From: Planctomycetota bacterium
GTDB taxonomy: Bacteria > Planctomycetota > UBA1135
Assembly (NCBI GenBank): GCA_003501525.1
Contig: DNPI01000017.1
Location: 1-31,886, forward strand
Direction: 5' to 3'
DNA: 31,886 bases
The notes beneath the pieces are model-generated. The model was given only the letters and a program-made list of their open reading frames with translations. It was not told the DNA's origin and ran no database searches. Positions 16,960 to 24,047 of the stretch are shown here, one piece after another (positions within the stretch are counted from its first letter, which is position 1; each line of letters starts with the position of its first letter). The translations under genes were made by a program, and so were the position numbers.

Positions 16960-17459
16960 GATGAGCGAAGAGGTTTTAGGCCGGCTTGGTGTCTTCTTGC
17001 ATTTAGATTGGCTAAAGCCTTCGGCTCTAAGCTAAGTAGGCGGACAAGTTGTGAGGCTGACGTTCCAAGCGCTTTGGCCACGATTTGCAGGTCATCTTTT
17101 TCGTGCATGAGGAGGTCGAGCAGTTCGGCCAGAAGAGCGGGGAAGTCAGAGTGATTTGGGTTGACCTTTATTCTCCTGCTACGTAGCCGCGATTCCCAAA
17201 GCTCAGAAGGGCAGCGTTCTCCAGGCGGTGTTCGTTTCTCGATTGCGAGTTTTTTCCGCAGCCTTAGCAGCGCCTCCCGATGATTGTCTTTCCGGCTTCG
17301 TCGTTCAGTAGCGGAGGCTTTAACTCCGGATGGTTTGTGAATAAGAAGCACCCCTGTTGCATTCCTGTTGCGGTGTTGCCCACCAGGGCCACCTGTTCGA
17401 AGGGGCTCGACGTCGGTCTGCGTCAGAAGGATTTCTTCGGGAAGCTGGGCGGGGTGCAC
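16956..17459 (-). CDS. GGQ peptide-chain-release-factor-like protein
   Basis: A 167-residue protein with the RF-1-like peptidyl-tRNA hydrolysis domain. The catalytic GGQ tripeptide is at residues 26-28 (GGPGGQHRNRN), followed by 'VLLIHKPSGVKASATERRSRKDNHREAL', the usual continuation. There are no codon-recognition domains, so it is not RF1 or RF2. ArfB/ICT1-type rescue factors carry a Lys/Arg-rich tail that enters the mRNA channel; here the C-terminus from about residue 115 is instead helical ('DFPALLAELLDLL...ALGTSASQLVRLLSLEPKAL') and looks like a small helix-turn-helix-like domain. I recall this architecture from planctomycete genomes. A role in rescuing stalled ribosomes or in another peptidyl-tRNA hydrolysis is inferred. 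It is coupled to the MFS gene and divergent from the acyl-CoA ligase (24 bases apart). Confidence 0.85.
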   Translation of the reverse strand: MHPAQLPEEILLTQTDVEPLRTGGPGGQHRNRNATGVLLIHKPSGVKASATERRSRKDNHREALLRLRKKLAIEKRTPPGERCPSELWESRLRSRRIKVNPNHSDFPALLAELLDLLMHEKDDLQIVAKALGTSASQLVRLLSLEPKALANLNARRHQAGLKPLRSS

Positions 17460-17483
17460 ATTGCCAGTCTAAGGATATGGGGG

Positions 17484-19187
17484 ATGCGCTATCCTCGAAC
17501 TATGGAGCAGAGAATTTGGCAAGCCTCTTACGATGAAGGGGTCCCTGTTGACATCAATTTCCAGGACACCCCAATATCGGCTTTTCTTTCTCATAGCGCA
17601 GAGGCTTACGGCCAACGGCCAGCTTTGGTTTTTATGAATTGCCGGATGAGCTATGCCGAATTAAATGAGGCCGTAGATCGCTTCGCCACAGCCCTGTATC
17701 AAATGGGAGTTGGCAAAGGAACGAGTGTTGCTGTGCATTTGCCAAATCTTCCGCAATCAGTAATTTCATTTTTTGCGATTCAAAGGCTTGGGGCAACTGC
17801 GGTTATGACGAATCCTCTTTATGTCCCTCGAGAGATTGCACATCAATGGAAAGATGCAGAGGTGGAGGTCGCGATTACAGCGGATTTCCTTTGGGAGCGG
17901 CACCTGCGTGAAATGAGGGAAGAGCTTCCTGTTCGGGAATATATTGTCGCCTCAATACCAGAGTATTTGAAATTTCCGCTTAATTGGCTGGCCCCTTTTC
18001 AGCTTAAGCGTCAAAAACCGCCAGCTATTGCCAGTGTTGCTAGCAACGCAGGAGTCCACTTCTTCCGGGAATTATTAGAGGCAACGTCGCCAGCGCCTCC
18101 TCCTGTAAAGCATGAAATGGGAGATGTGGCTTGTATTCAATACACCGGTGGGACTACCGGTGTTAGCAAGGGAGCAGAACTAACTCAGCGCAATATCTCT
18201 TACAACGCTCAGCAGGTAACAGCTTGGTTTTCTGAATTGGTAGTTGGTGAAGAGGTGCTTTTGGCCTGTCTTCCTTTTTTTCATGTTTTTGGTTTGACCG
18301 TTTGCATGGCTTGGCCGGTTTTGGGTGGTGCCTGCATGGTCCTTATGCCGAATCCGAGAGATATTCAGGCCATGGTTAAGAATATCAGCAAAGAGCGGGT
18401 GACGCTTTTCCCTGCTCTCCCTGCGTTGTTTAATGCCATTAATCAATTCCCTGGCGTTGCAGACCAGGACCTCACGTCATTGAAATATTGCTTTTCGGGA
18501 TCTGCGCCTCTCCCCGAAGAAATTCAGAGGAAGTTCGAGCGCCTTACCAATGCGATTATTGTTGAGGGGTTTGGCCTTACAGAAACATCGCCGGTGTTAA
18601 CCGTAAACCCATTGCGCGGGACAAGAAAGATTGGGCACATTGGCATTCCGGTTCCAGGGACGGATATCCGTATTGTTGACCCTTCTGATGGGGTGACGAA
18701 TCTCTCTGCCGGAGAAGAAGGAGAGCTTGTTGCCAAAGGCCCGCAAGTGATGAAGGGATATCGCAACATGCCCGGGGAAACCGCGGAGGTCCTTCGTGAT
18801 GGTTGGTTTTATACCGGCGATTTGGCTGTCGCAGATTCAGAGGGATACCTCAGGATTGTTGGACGAAAAAAGGACATGATTATTGCGGGTGGATACAACA
18901 TTTTCCCTGATGAGATAGATCGAATTCTGGTTGAGCATCCTGCAGTTTTTGAAGCGTGCACGATTGGCGTTCCGGACAAAAAACGCGGAGAAACAGTTAA
19001 ATCCTTTGTTGTATTGGAGTCAGGGGCGTCTGTGTCCAAAGAAGATCTCGCGTCTTTTTGCCGTGAACACCTAGCGGCGTACAAAATTCCTCGATTATGG
19101 GAATTCAAAAATGAACTGCCTAAAAGTTCGATGATGAAACTGCTGAGGCGAGAACTCCGCGATCAGGAAATTGCTAAGCAGTTATGA
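17484..19187 (+). CDS. AMP-forming long-chain acyl-CoA ligase
   Basis: An ANL-superfamily adenylating enzyme of 567 residues that probably activates fatty acids as acyl-CoA (or acyl-AMP). The ATP/P-loop motif YTGGTTGVSKG lies at 220-230, the GFGLTETSP motif at about 362-370, and the hinge and A8 region YTGDLAVADSEGYLRIVGRKKDMIIAGGYN near 440-470; the A10 lysine lies in the C-terminal 'LPKSSMMKLLRRELRD' segment. The closest general pattern is FadD-type long-chain ligases, but chain length cannot be fixed. The start at 17484 is preceded by AAGGA about 8 bases upstream; an in-frame extension to 17280 would run antisense through the GGQ gene and is rejected. It converges on plsC with an 11-base gap, and a role in lipid assembly with it is plausible. 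Confidence 0.92.
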   Translation: MRYPRTMEQRIWQASYDEGVPVDINFQDTPISAFLSHSAEAYGQRPALVFMNCRMSYAELNEAVDRFATALYQMGVGKGTSVAVHLPNLPQSVISFFAIQRLGATAVMTNPLYVPREIAHQWKDAEVEVAITADFLWERHLREMREELPVREYIVASIPEYLKFPLNWLAPFQLKRQKPPAIASVASNAGVHFFRELLEATSPAPPPVKHEMGDVACIQYTGGTTGVSKGAELTQRNISYNAQQVTAWFSELVVGEEVLLACLPFFHVFGLTVCMAWPVLGGACMVLMPNPRDIQAMVKNISKERVTLFPALPALFNAINQFPGVADQDLTSLKYCFSGSAPLPEEIQRKFERLTNAIIVEGFGLTETSPVLTVNPLRGTRKIGHIGIPVPGTDIRIVDPSDGVTNLSAGEEGELVAKGPQVMKGYRNMPGETAEVLRDGWFYTGDLAVADSEGYLRIVGRKKDMIIAGGYNIFPDEIDRILVEHPAVFEACTIGVPDKKRGETVKSFVVLESGASVSKEDLASFCREHLAAYKIPRLWEFKNELPKSSMMKLLRRELRDQEIAKQL

Positions 19188-19198
19188 TTGATGGAGAA

Positions 19199-19927
19199 TT
19201 AGCAATCTGCGGAGGGGACTTTTTCTAGAAAGGTATTCCGTACCTCTTCGATGTGTTCCGGGAGGCTTTTCTTGAGCCAGTGCTCTGTCGATATAGGAGG
19301 AAGATATTCAGCAGTGAATTTTCCCGGTCGAGCGAACCAATATCCTGCTGGCATTACATTCTCCAATCCAGTCAGCACTAGCGGAACAAGGGGGGCCTTT
19401 GTTGCGAGCGCAAGATGGAAAGGACCTTTTTTGAAATGCCGCAGCTTCCCGTCACCAGATCGCGTCCCTTCTGGAGAAATGAACAGTGTTAAATCGTTTC
19501 CCTTGAGGGCATTCGCTGCCTTGGTAAGACTGTTAAGCGCCTGATCCCGCTTTTTCCTCTTAATAGGGATGAATCCCATTCTTTGCATCAGAGCCCCCAT
19601 TATTGGAATGCGGTGAAAGTCTTCCTTGTAAACAATGGTGGCATTTTTATGCCAGATTAGTGCCAACACGATTACGTCAAAAGTGCTGACATGATTAAAA
19701 ACAACGATTTTTGGGCCCGGTCTGCTGCCGTATTTTTCTCCTCGGATTTCTGCTTTAATGCCATAAATCCACATAACTCCTTTTGCCCATAACCGGGGAA
19801 GGGGACCTCTTCCCGCTTGGAAGAAAGGTGGAACTAGGGAGAGCGTTAGAAATGCGGCCATGAACCCGAAAGCCCAAGCCATTGCGACGGGCATTACAAG
19901 CGCACCTCGGATGTTCCTTAAGCTCAA
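19199..19927 (-). CDS. plsC: 1-acylglycerol-3-phosphate acyltransferase
   Basis: PlsC adds the second acyl chain to lysophosphatidic acid to form phosphatidic acid at the inner membrane. The 242-residue protein has N-terminal hydrophobic segments (about 10-38), the catalytic NHxxxxD motif (N78-D84, NHVSTFD), 'FIPIKRKKRDQ' (119-129) and the substrate-binding SPEGTRS (151-157). The start is TTG at 19927. It overlaps the permease stop as TTGA and is preceded by a strong GAGGAG five bases upstream, which decides the start over the internal ATG at 19894. The coupling to a metal-efflux permease has no obvious functional sense. Close members of the family also acylate other glycerophospholipids, so substrate detail is open. 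Confidence 0.9.
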   Translation of the reverse strand: MSLRNIRGALVMPVAMAWAFGFMAAFLTLSLVPPFFQAGRGPLPRLWAKGVMWIYGIKAEIRGEKYGSRPGPKIVVFNHVSTFDVIVLALIWHKNATIVYKEDFHRIPIMGALMQRMGFIPIKRKKRDQALNSLTKAANALKGNDLTLFISPEGTRSGDGKLRHFKKGPFHLALATKAPLVPLVLTGLENVMPAGYWFARPGKFTAEYLPPISTEHWLKKSLPEHIEEVRNTFLEKVPSADC

Positions 19928-21645
19928 GCTTGCTCCTCGCAGCAGTCATGGTCTTCGTGCTCTTCTCCGAGAGGAGTGACGACGTGGCCCAGAAAGCCTG
20001 TTACTCCTTGTCGCAGTAAAGAGGCACAGTAGACCCCGACAAGAATTAGGAGGCACCACCCGCTAGGGTTGTTCATTGATACTGCGCCTGGATGGTGGTG
20101 GAGATCTCCAGCGACGAATTTTATTGCGGGGAGCCAAGCGTTCGCAGAAATCCCTAGTCCTATGGCCAGGATGGGCATCCCAATGCTAAAGACCAGAGCT
20201 GTTCGAGCTCCATGCATTTTTTTTAGCACCCCAAAGGTTGTTAGGTTTGTGGCGGGCCCCGTCAAGAGGAAGGCGATAGCTGCCCCTGGTGAGAGGCCTG
20301 CAGCCAGCAAAACAGCGATGAGCGGTGTAGAGCCTGAGGCGCATACATAGATAGGCATTCCCACAATGGCAGCTGCTATGACATCAAGTCCCGCTGGAAG
20401 ACTTGCGAGCCAAGCTCCCTCGAGTAGTGGCCTTGCAAAGGCTGCCACGCCAAGCCCAAGAAGAATCCAAGGGGCAGTAGTATCAACTAGGTCGCCAAAA
20501 CCATAGGCAAAAGATTCCCGAAGAGAAGACGTCTGCTGTTTTTCCGTTGTTTTGGGGCGCTCCGCTCTTTGTTTGGTTTTAGTGCCGAGGGCTACTCCCA
20601 AAATGATCGCAAGCAATGCGGCCCCTGCTACTCGTAGAGCTGTCATGGGGGCTCCAAGAAGGCTTATGGAAAGCAACATTGATGCCCACCCAATTTCAGG
20701 GCTGGCAATCAAGAAAGAAATGGCGGCGCTTTTTGGTGTGCCCGCTTGAATTAAACCTTTATAGAGAGGGATTACTCCGCAGGAGCAAATCGGAACAGGA
20801 AGGCCTGCGATGGTCCCTTTTAATGATTGGGAGAGTCGTCCGCCCCCTCGAAAGAAATCGACTAAACGAATCGGGAGGAAGGCCTTTGCTAAGGCTACGG
20901 TCAAAGATGCAGCGAGTAGAGCGGGGGCACTCTCTTTTGCTAGTTGCAGGAAATCCTGACCTACGGTGGAAGTCTTGTGCGCAGCCACTAGTAATAGTCC
21001 AATTGCAACTAGTCCCCCTGCGCCGGAAAAGAAGTTCTCGTAGGGTCGTTTAGGAATGTGAGCAGACTGGAATGAATGTCCAATGACTACATGTAAAAGA
21101 GCTCCTGCCATGAAAGCCTGAAAACTCGACATCCATTGAGTAGACTCCCATGAAAAGTGTCCTACCATGAATTCGCCTAGTAGCGTGGAGGCGATTATTA
21201 AGACAAAGACGGCGGTGGCAGCTTTTATCCGCGGTCGCATGAGCCACCAAACGGCAAGCCCCACAGGTACTCGATGGAGGACTACAGCGAAGGCCAAAGA
21301 ATGCCCTTCAGAAGCATCCCCTATTGGGTGGAGGGCGATTCCATCGAGGAACGTATGGAGAGCAAGGCCAGCTAAGCCTAGACCTACTTCCCAGTTCACA
21401 GTCTTCCTCTCTTGTGCTTTTAATAGACCATGAATAATCATGGGGAGGAAGAGTCCTGCGGCAAAAAGCCCCACTGTTGGCCATCCCGAAAGGGCTAGAC
21501 TCTGCGGAAGAACATAGAGGAGCAAAAGCCCTGCCACTGAAATTCGCACAAACCCGTCCAGGGCAGCGCTTGAATTGCGGCTCCCCCTTGAAAGGTAAAA
21601 AAGTAGGGGGCCAGCGAACAGGGCCAGAATACTTAAGATCAGCAC
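19924..21645 (-). CDS. ZIP-like / SO_0444-type metal permease fusion
   Basis: A 573-residue inner-membrane protein. Residues of about 240-550 match the COG0701/SO_0444 Cu/Zn efflux permease family: the PICSCGVIPL motif (285-294) with 'AISFLIASPEIG', and the second-half pseudo-repeat PIYVCASGSTPLIAVLLAAG with 'LLTGPATN' (431-467). Residues of about 1-225 are different and resemble ZIP transporters: 'LHTFLDGIALHP' (His97, Asp101) and 'VLHRVPVGLAV' (His124), each at the place of ZIP HNxxDG and HExPHE motifs. Three possible metal-handling spots follow: a DLHHHP stretch (514-519) and a His/Glu/Asp/Cys tail (GEEHEDHDCCEE). Export of zinc, copper or cadmium is a reasonable guess. The start is GTG. 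A strong hairpin ends 13 bases upstream, so its promoter is unclear. It overlaps plsC as TTGA. Confidence 0.83.
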   Translation of the reverse strand: MLILSILALFAGPLLFYLSRGSRNSSAALDGFVRISVAGLLLLYVLPQSLALSGWPTVGLFAAGLFLPMIIHGLLKAQERKTVNWEVGLGLAGLALHTFLDGIALHPIGDASEGHSLAFAVVLHRVPVGLAVWWLMRPRIKAATAVFVLIIASTLLGEFMVGHFSWESTQWMSSFQAFMAGALLHVVIGHSFQSAHIPKRPYENFFSGAGGLVAIGLLLVAAHKTSTVGQDFLQLAKESAPALLAASLTVALAKAFLPIRLVDFFRGGGRLSQSLKGTIAGLPVPICSCGVIPLYKGLIQAGTPKSAAISFLIASPEIGWASMLLSISLLGAPMTALRVAGAALLAIILGVALGTKTKQRAERPKTTEKQQTSSLRESFAYGFGDLVDTTAPWILLGLGVAAFARPLLEGAWLASLPAGLDVIAAAIVGMPIYVCASGSTPLIAVLLAAGLSPGAAIAFLLTGPATNLTTFGVLKKMHGARTALVFSIGMPILAIGLGISANAWLPAIKFVAGDLHHHPGAVSMNNPSGWCLLILVGVYCASLLRQGVTGFLGHVVTPLGEEHEDHDCCEEQA

Positions 21646-21657
21646 GTTGAGATTTTA

Positions 21658-21699
21658 AAGAAGAGCGGGCCGCCCTAGGAGGGGCGACCCGCTCTTCTT
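21658..21699 (-). terminator. Strong hairpin, probable intrinsic terminator of the FG-GAP gene
   Basis: A perfect 12-base inverted repeat (AAGAAGAGCGGG at 21658-21669 with CCCGCTCTTCTT at 21688-21699) encloses an inner 5-pair stem (CGCCC at 21671-21675 with GGGCG at 21682-21686) around a small loop. Read on the minus strand it begins 17 bases after the FG-GAP stop and is followed by TTAAAATC, only a weak T-run. The position fits termination of the FG-GAP transcript. It also stands only 12 bases before the GTG of the downstream permease, so it could attenuate read-through or mark a leaderless start. No experiment is implied by the sequence; the stem itself is directly visible. Confidence 0.65.
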
Positions 21700-21715
21700 G
21701 TGAATCTGTCGACCG

Positions 21716-23911
21716 TTATTTCACGGTTAGCATGCGCATTTGAGATTGCTGCACATGGTGAGGGCCTTGGACTTCTACGGCCTGAGCCCAGAAGGTTGTT
21801 CCTGCCGCTCCATTGGGGACCTGGACTTGCACCGATGAAGACCCTGTTGAGTCCACAGTCGAAGATCCGAGGACCATAATAGGTTCGGAAAGCGCAAGAG
21901 GAATACCGTGAGAGGTCATTGTGGGGCCCGGCCCTACCAAGGAAATTCCGAACCAGTTGGTTGCTCCAGGGGTCCCGCCGGTCACGCTGAAAGTTGCCAA
22001 GGACCCTGGGTGGAGGCCGTCGACAGAGAGTGGCACGGTAACGCCTCCTGAGAAGCAAAACAGGGAGCCGTTGTCAGCAAGCCCGTCTGTATCTGCAACA
22101 TATGCCCCGACATAAACGTCTTTTGTTCCGTCAAAGTCGACGTCTGAGGCCGTGACAATGCTGGTCCCCATTCTTTGGTCATTCGATGTTCCGTCATAAC
22201 GCCAAAGTTGTGCGCCTGTTGCACTCGAAAAGGAAGTTGCCATCCCATTGTTAATAAGATTGCCGCTGTCAGCGCCTGGGTTAGTGCTTACTAAATCATC
22301 GACGCCATCTCCGTCGGCATCGTCAACGGCCTTCATCAAGAATCCGAGGCCGGCATCATTGCTGTCGCCAACGGTCGACCAGAGAGGACTTCCCATGCGC
22401 CCAGATAGACCAATGATTTTTCCGTTGTTTGTTAGCCCATTTTCATCCGCAAGGGGGCTGCCGGACACTATTTCCATTGCTCCGTCTCCGTCTGCGTCGT
22501 CAACAAGAACCAGATTGGCTCCGAGGTGAGACCCATTGTTGGCACCGAGAACTTGCCACATAGTGTTCCCTGTGGCCCCAGAGAGGGCTTCAATATGTCC
22601 GTTGTTGACCAGCGGATTCCAAAAGCTTCCGGTCGAGGCTTCTGAGCTCACCATTAGTACGTCATCTGCGCCGTCTCCGTCCAGATCTCCAGGGAGGAGA
22701 AGCTGCGCACCAAAGAGGCCGTAGTTAAAGGTCCCCGCGCGAACCCACAGAGGGAATCCGTTGGCCCCAGATAGGATTTCAACCGTTCCGTTACTGGCCA
22801 GTCCCATGGAAGAGTTCTCGGGGTTGCCCATAACGATGTCGACTGCGCCATCACCGTTGACGTCGCCAAAGACCTTATGGACTGTTCCGTAGTGTTCTCC
22901 GGGATGCGTTCCAGCGTGTTCCCATATAGGAGTCCCATCGGCTCCTGATATAAGGCTGGCTTTTCCAGCATCGGGGTAAATCATCCACGCCCCAGCGGCA
23001 GCGTCAGGGTCGACAACTAGAAGGTCGGAAATCCCATCTCCATTTAGGTCTCCTAAATCATCCACAGAATCCCCAAATCGTGCATTGTCAATGGCGCCAT
23101 CAGATTGCCAGATAATTTGTCCGGTAGTACCTGAAAGGGCCATAATTAGGCCGTTGCGGTATAAACCGCTGCTATTTGCTTCGGGATTGTGGGCGATTAC
23201 GTCGCGTTTCCCGTCGCCGTTTAAATCTGCAACCATTACAACGTTTGCGCCAATTCCTTGGTCATTACCTGTGCCGTTTGTTCTCCACATGGTCCATCCA
23301 TAATTGGCTGAAACGCATTGGACGTAGCCATTCCCAAAGAATCCCATGCTGGATGCACCAAGAGAGCCGACGACAATATCTTCAGTGTTGTCGAAATTGA
23401 TGTCGTCGCTACGCGCGTAGGATGAGCCGAATTGCTCGTTGTCGGACATTCCAAATACCTGCCACATCATCGAACCGTCCGCTCCCGAAATCGCGCGGCA
23501 GAAGCCATTGCGCAGAAAACCATTGGTTGACCCCATTGAGGTGAGAGCAAAGAGGTCTCGGATTCCATCGCCATTAATGTCGTCAATTGTTGGGAAAGTG
23601 AGCCCGAGTTGTTCGAAGTCATAGTTCCCATCAATTCTCCAAAGATGCGCCCCATCCGTCCCCGAAATGGCTCTTATGACTCCATTTTGAGTCATTAAGT
23701 TTGAGCTACCGTTCGGATTAACAGAGATGATGTCTGTGCGGCTATCTCCATTGAAATCATCTAGGGCGTAAAGTCGCCTTCCCATTCCTTCAAAGCTTGT
23801 GTCGCCGTTTGACTGCCACATTAATGGGGCATCTTGTTGAGCGGCTAAGGCGGGGACGGATCCGACGGCAAACGTGAGAGCCGTCGCGAGTAGAGTAATT
23901 CGAATTCGCAT
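21716..23911 (-). CDS. Secreted FG-GAP/VCBS repeat protein (ten repeats)
   Basis: A 731-residue exported protein. The start ATG at 23911 begins a standard signal peptide (MRIRITLLATALTFAVG, cleavage after ALAA). An upstream in-frame ATG at 23974 would add 21 residues before the signal and is rejected. Ten tandem repeats of about 60 to 67 residues follow, each with a calcium-loop-like sequence of the DLNGDGxxD type and a 'SGATGxxLW' strand. The first, third, eighth and tenth loops deviate. This is the FG-GAP/integrin-alpha-like beta-propeller pattern. From about residue 625 a Gly/Pro-rich domain ('GTPGATNWFGISLVGPGP', 'GTTFWAQAVEVQ') closes the protein, as on many planctomycete FG-GAP proteins. 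Function is probably adhesion or binding of a surface glycan. The region upstream (23912-24047) shows a weak TATATAA (24017-24023, minus strand) with no convincing -35. Confidence 0.85.
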   Translation of the reverse strand: MRIRITLLATALTFAVGSVPALAAQQDAPLMWQSNGDTSFEGMGRRLYALDDFNGDSRTDIISVNPNGSSNLMTQNGVIRAISGTDGAHLWRIDGNYDFEQLGLTFPTIDDINGDGIRDLFALTSMGSTNGFLRNGFCRAISGADGSMMWQVFGMSDNEQFGSSYARSDDINFDNTEDIVVGSLGASSMGFFGNGYVQCVSANYGWTMWRTNGTGNDQGIGANVVMVADLNGDGKRDVIAHNPEANSSGLYRNGLIMALSGTTGQIIWQSDGAIDNARFGDSVDDLGDLNGDGISDLLVVDPDAAAGAWMIYPDAGKASLISGADGTPIWEHAGTHPGEHYGTVHKVFGDVNGDGAVDIVMGNPENSSMGLASNGTVEILSGANGFPLWVRAGTFNYGLFGAQLLLPGDLDGDGADDVLMVSSEASTGSFWNPLVNNGHIEALSGATGNTMWQVLGANNGSHLGANLVLVDDADGDGAMEIVSGSPLADENGLTNNGKIIGLSGRMGSPLWSTVGDSNDAGLGFLMKAVDDADGDGVDDLVSTNPGADSGNLINNGMATSFSSATGAQLWRYDGTSNDQRMGTSIVTASDVDFDGTKDVYVGAYVADTDGLADNGSLFCFSGGVTVPLSVDGLHPGSLATFSVTGGTPGATNWFGISLVGPGPTMTSHGIPLALSEPIMVLGSSTVDSTGSSSVQVQVPNGAAGTTFWAQAVEVQGPHHVQQSQMRMLTVK

Positions 23912-24047
23912 GATGTGAAGTGGTTGAGCAGGGGGCTCTAGTACCCATAAGGCTACCACAGGACTAGCGACCATGGGGCCAGAACGATAACGCTGGCTAG
24001 TTTTTAAACGACTTGTTTATATAGACTTAGGGCCGCACTGAAACTTT

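Noticed and set aside
17280..17483. N-terminal extension of the acyl-CoA ligase
   Set aside because: It is antisense to the GGQ gene; the ATG at 17484 has a ribosome site.
23912..24047. Promoter candidate (TATATAA at 24017-24023, minus strand) in the 136-base gap
   Set aside because: The -35 side at suitable spacing is poor, so it is mentioned only in the FG-GAP entry.
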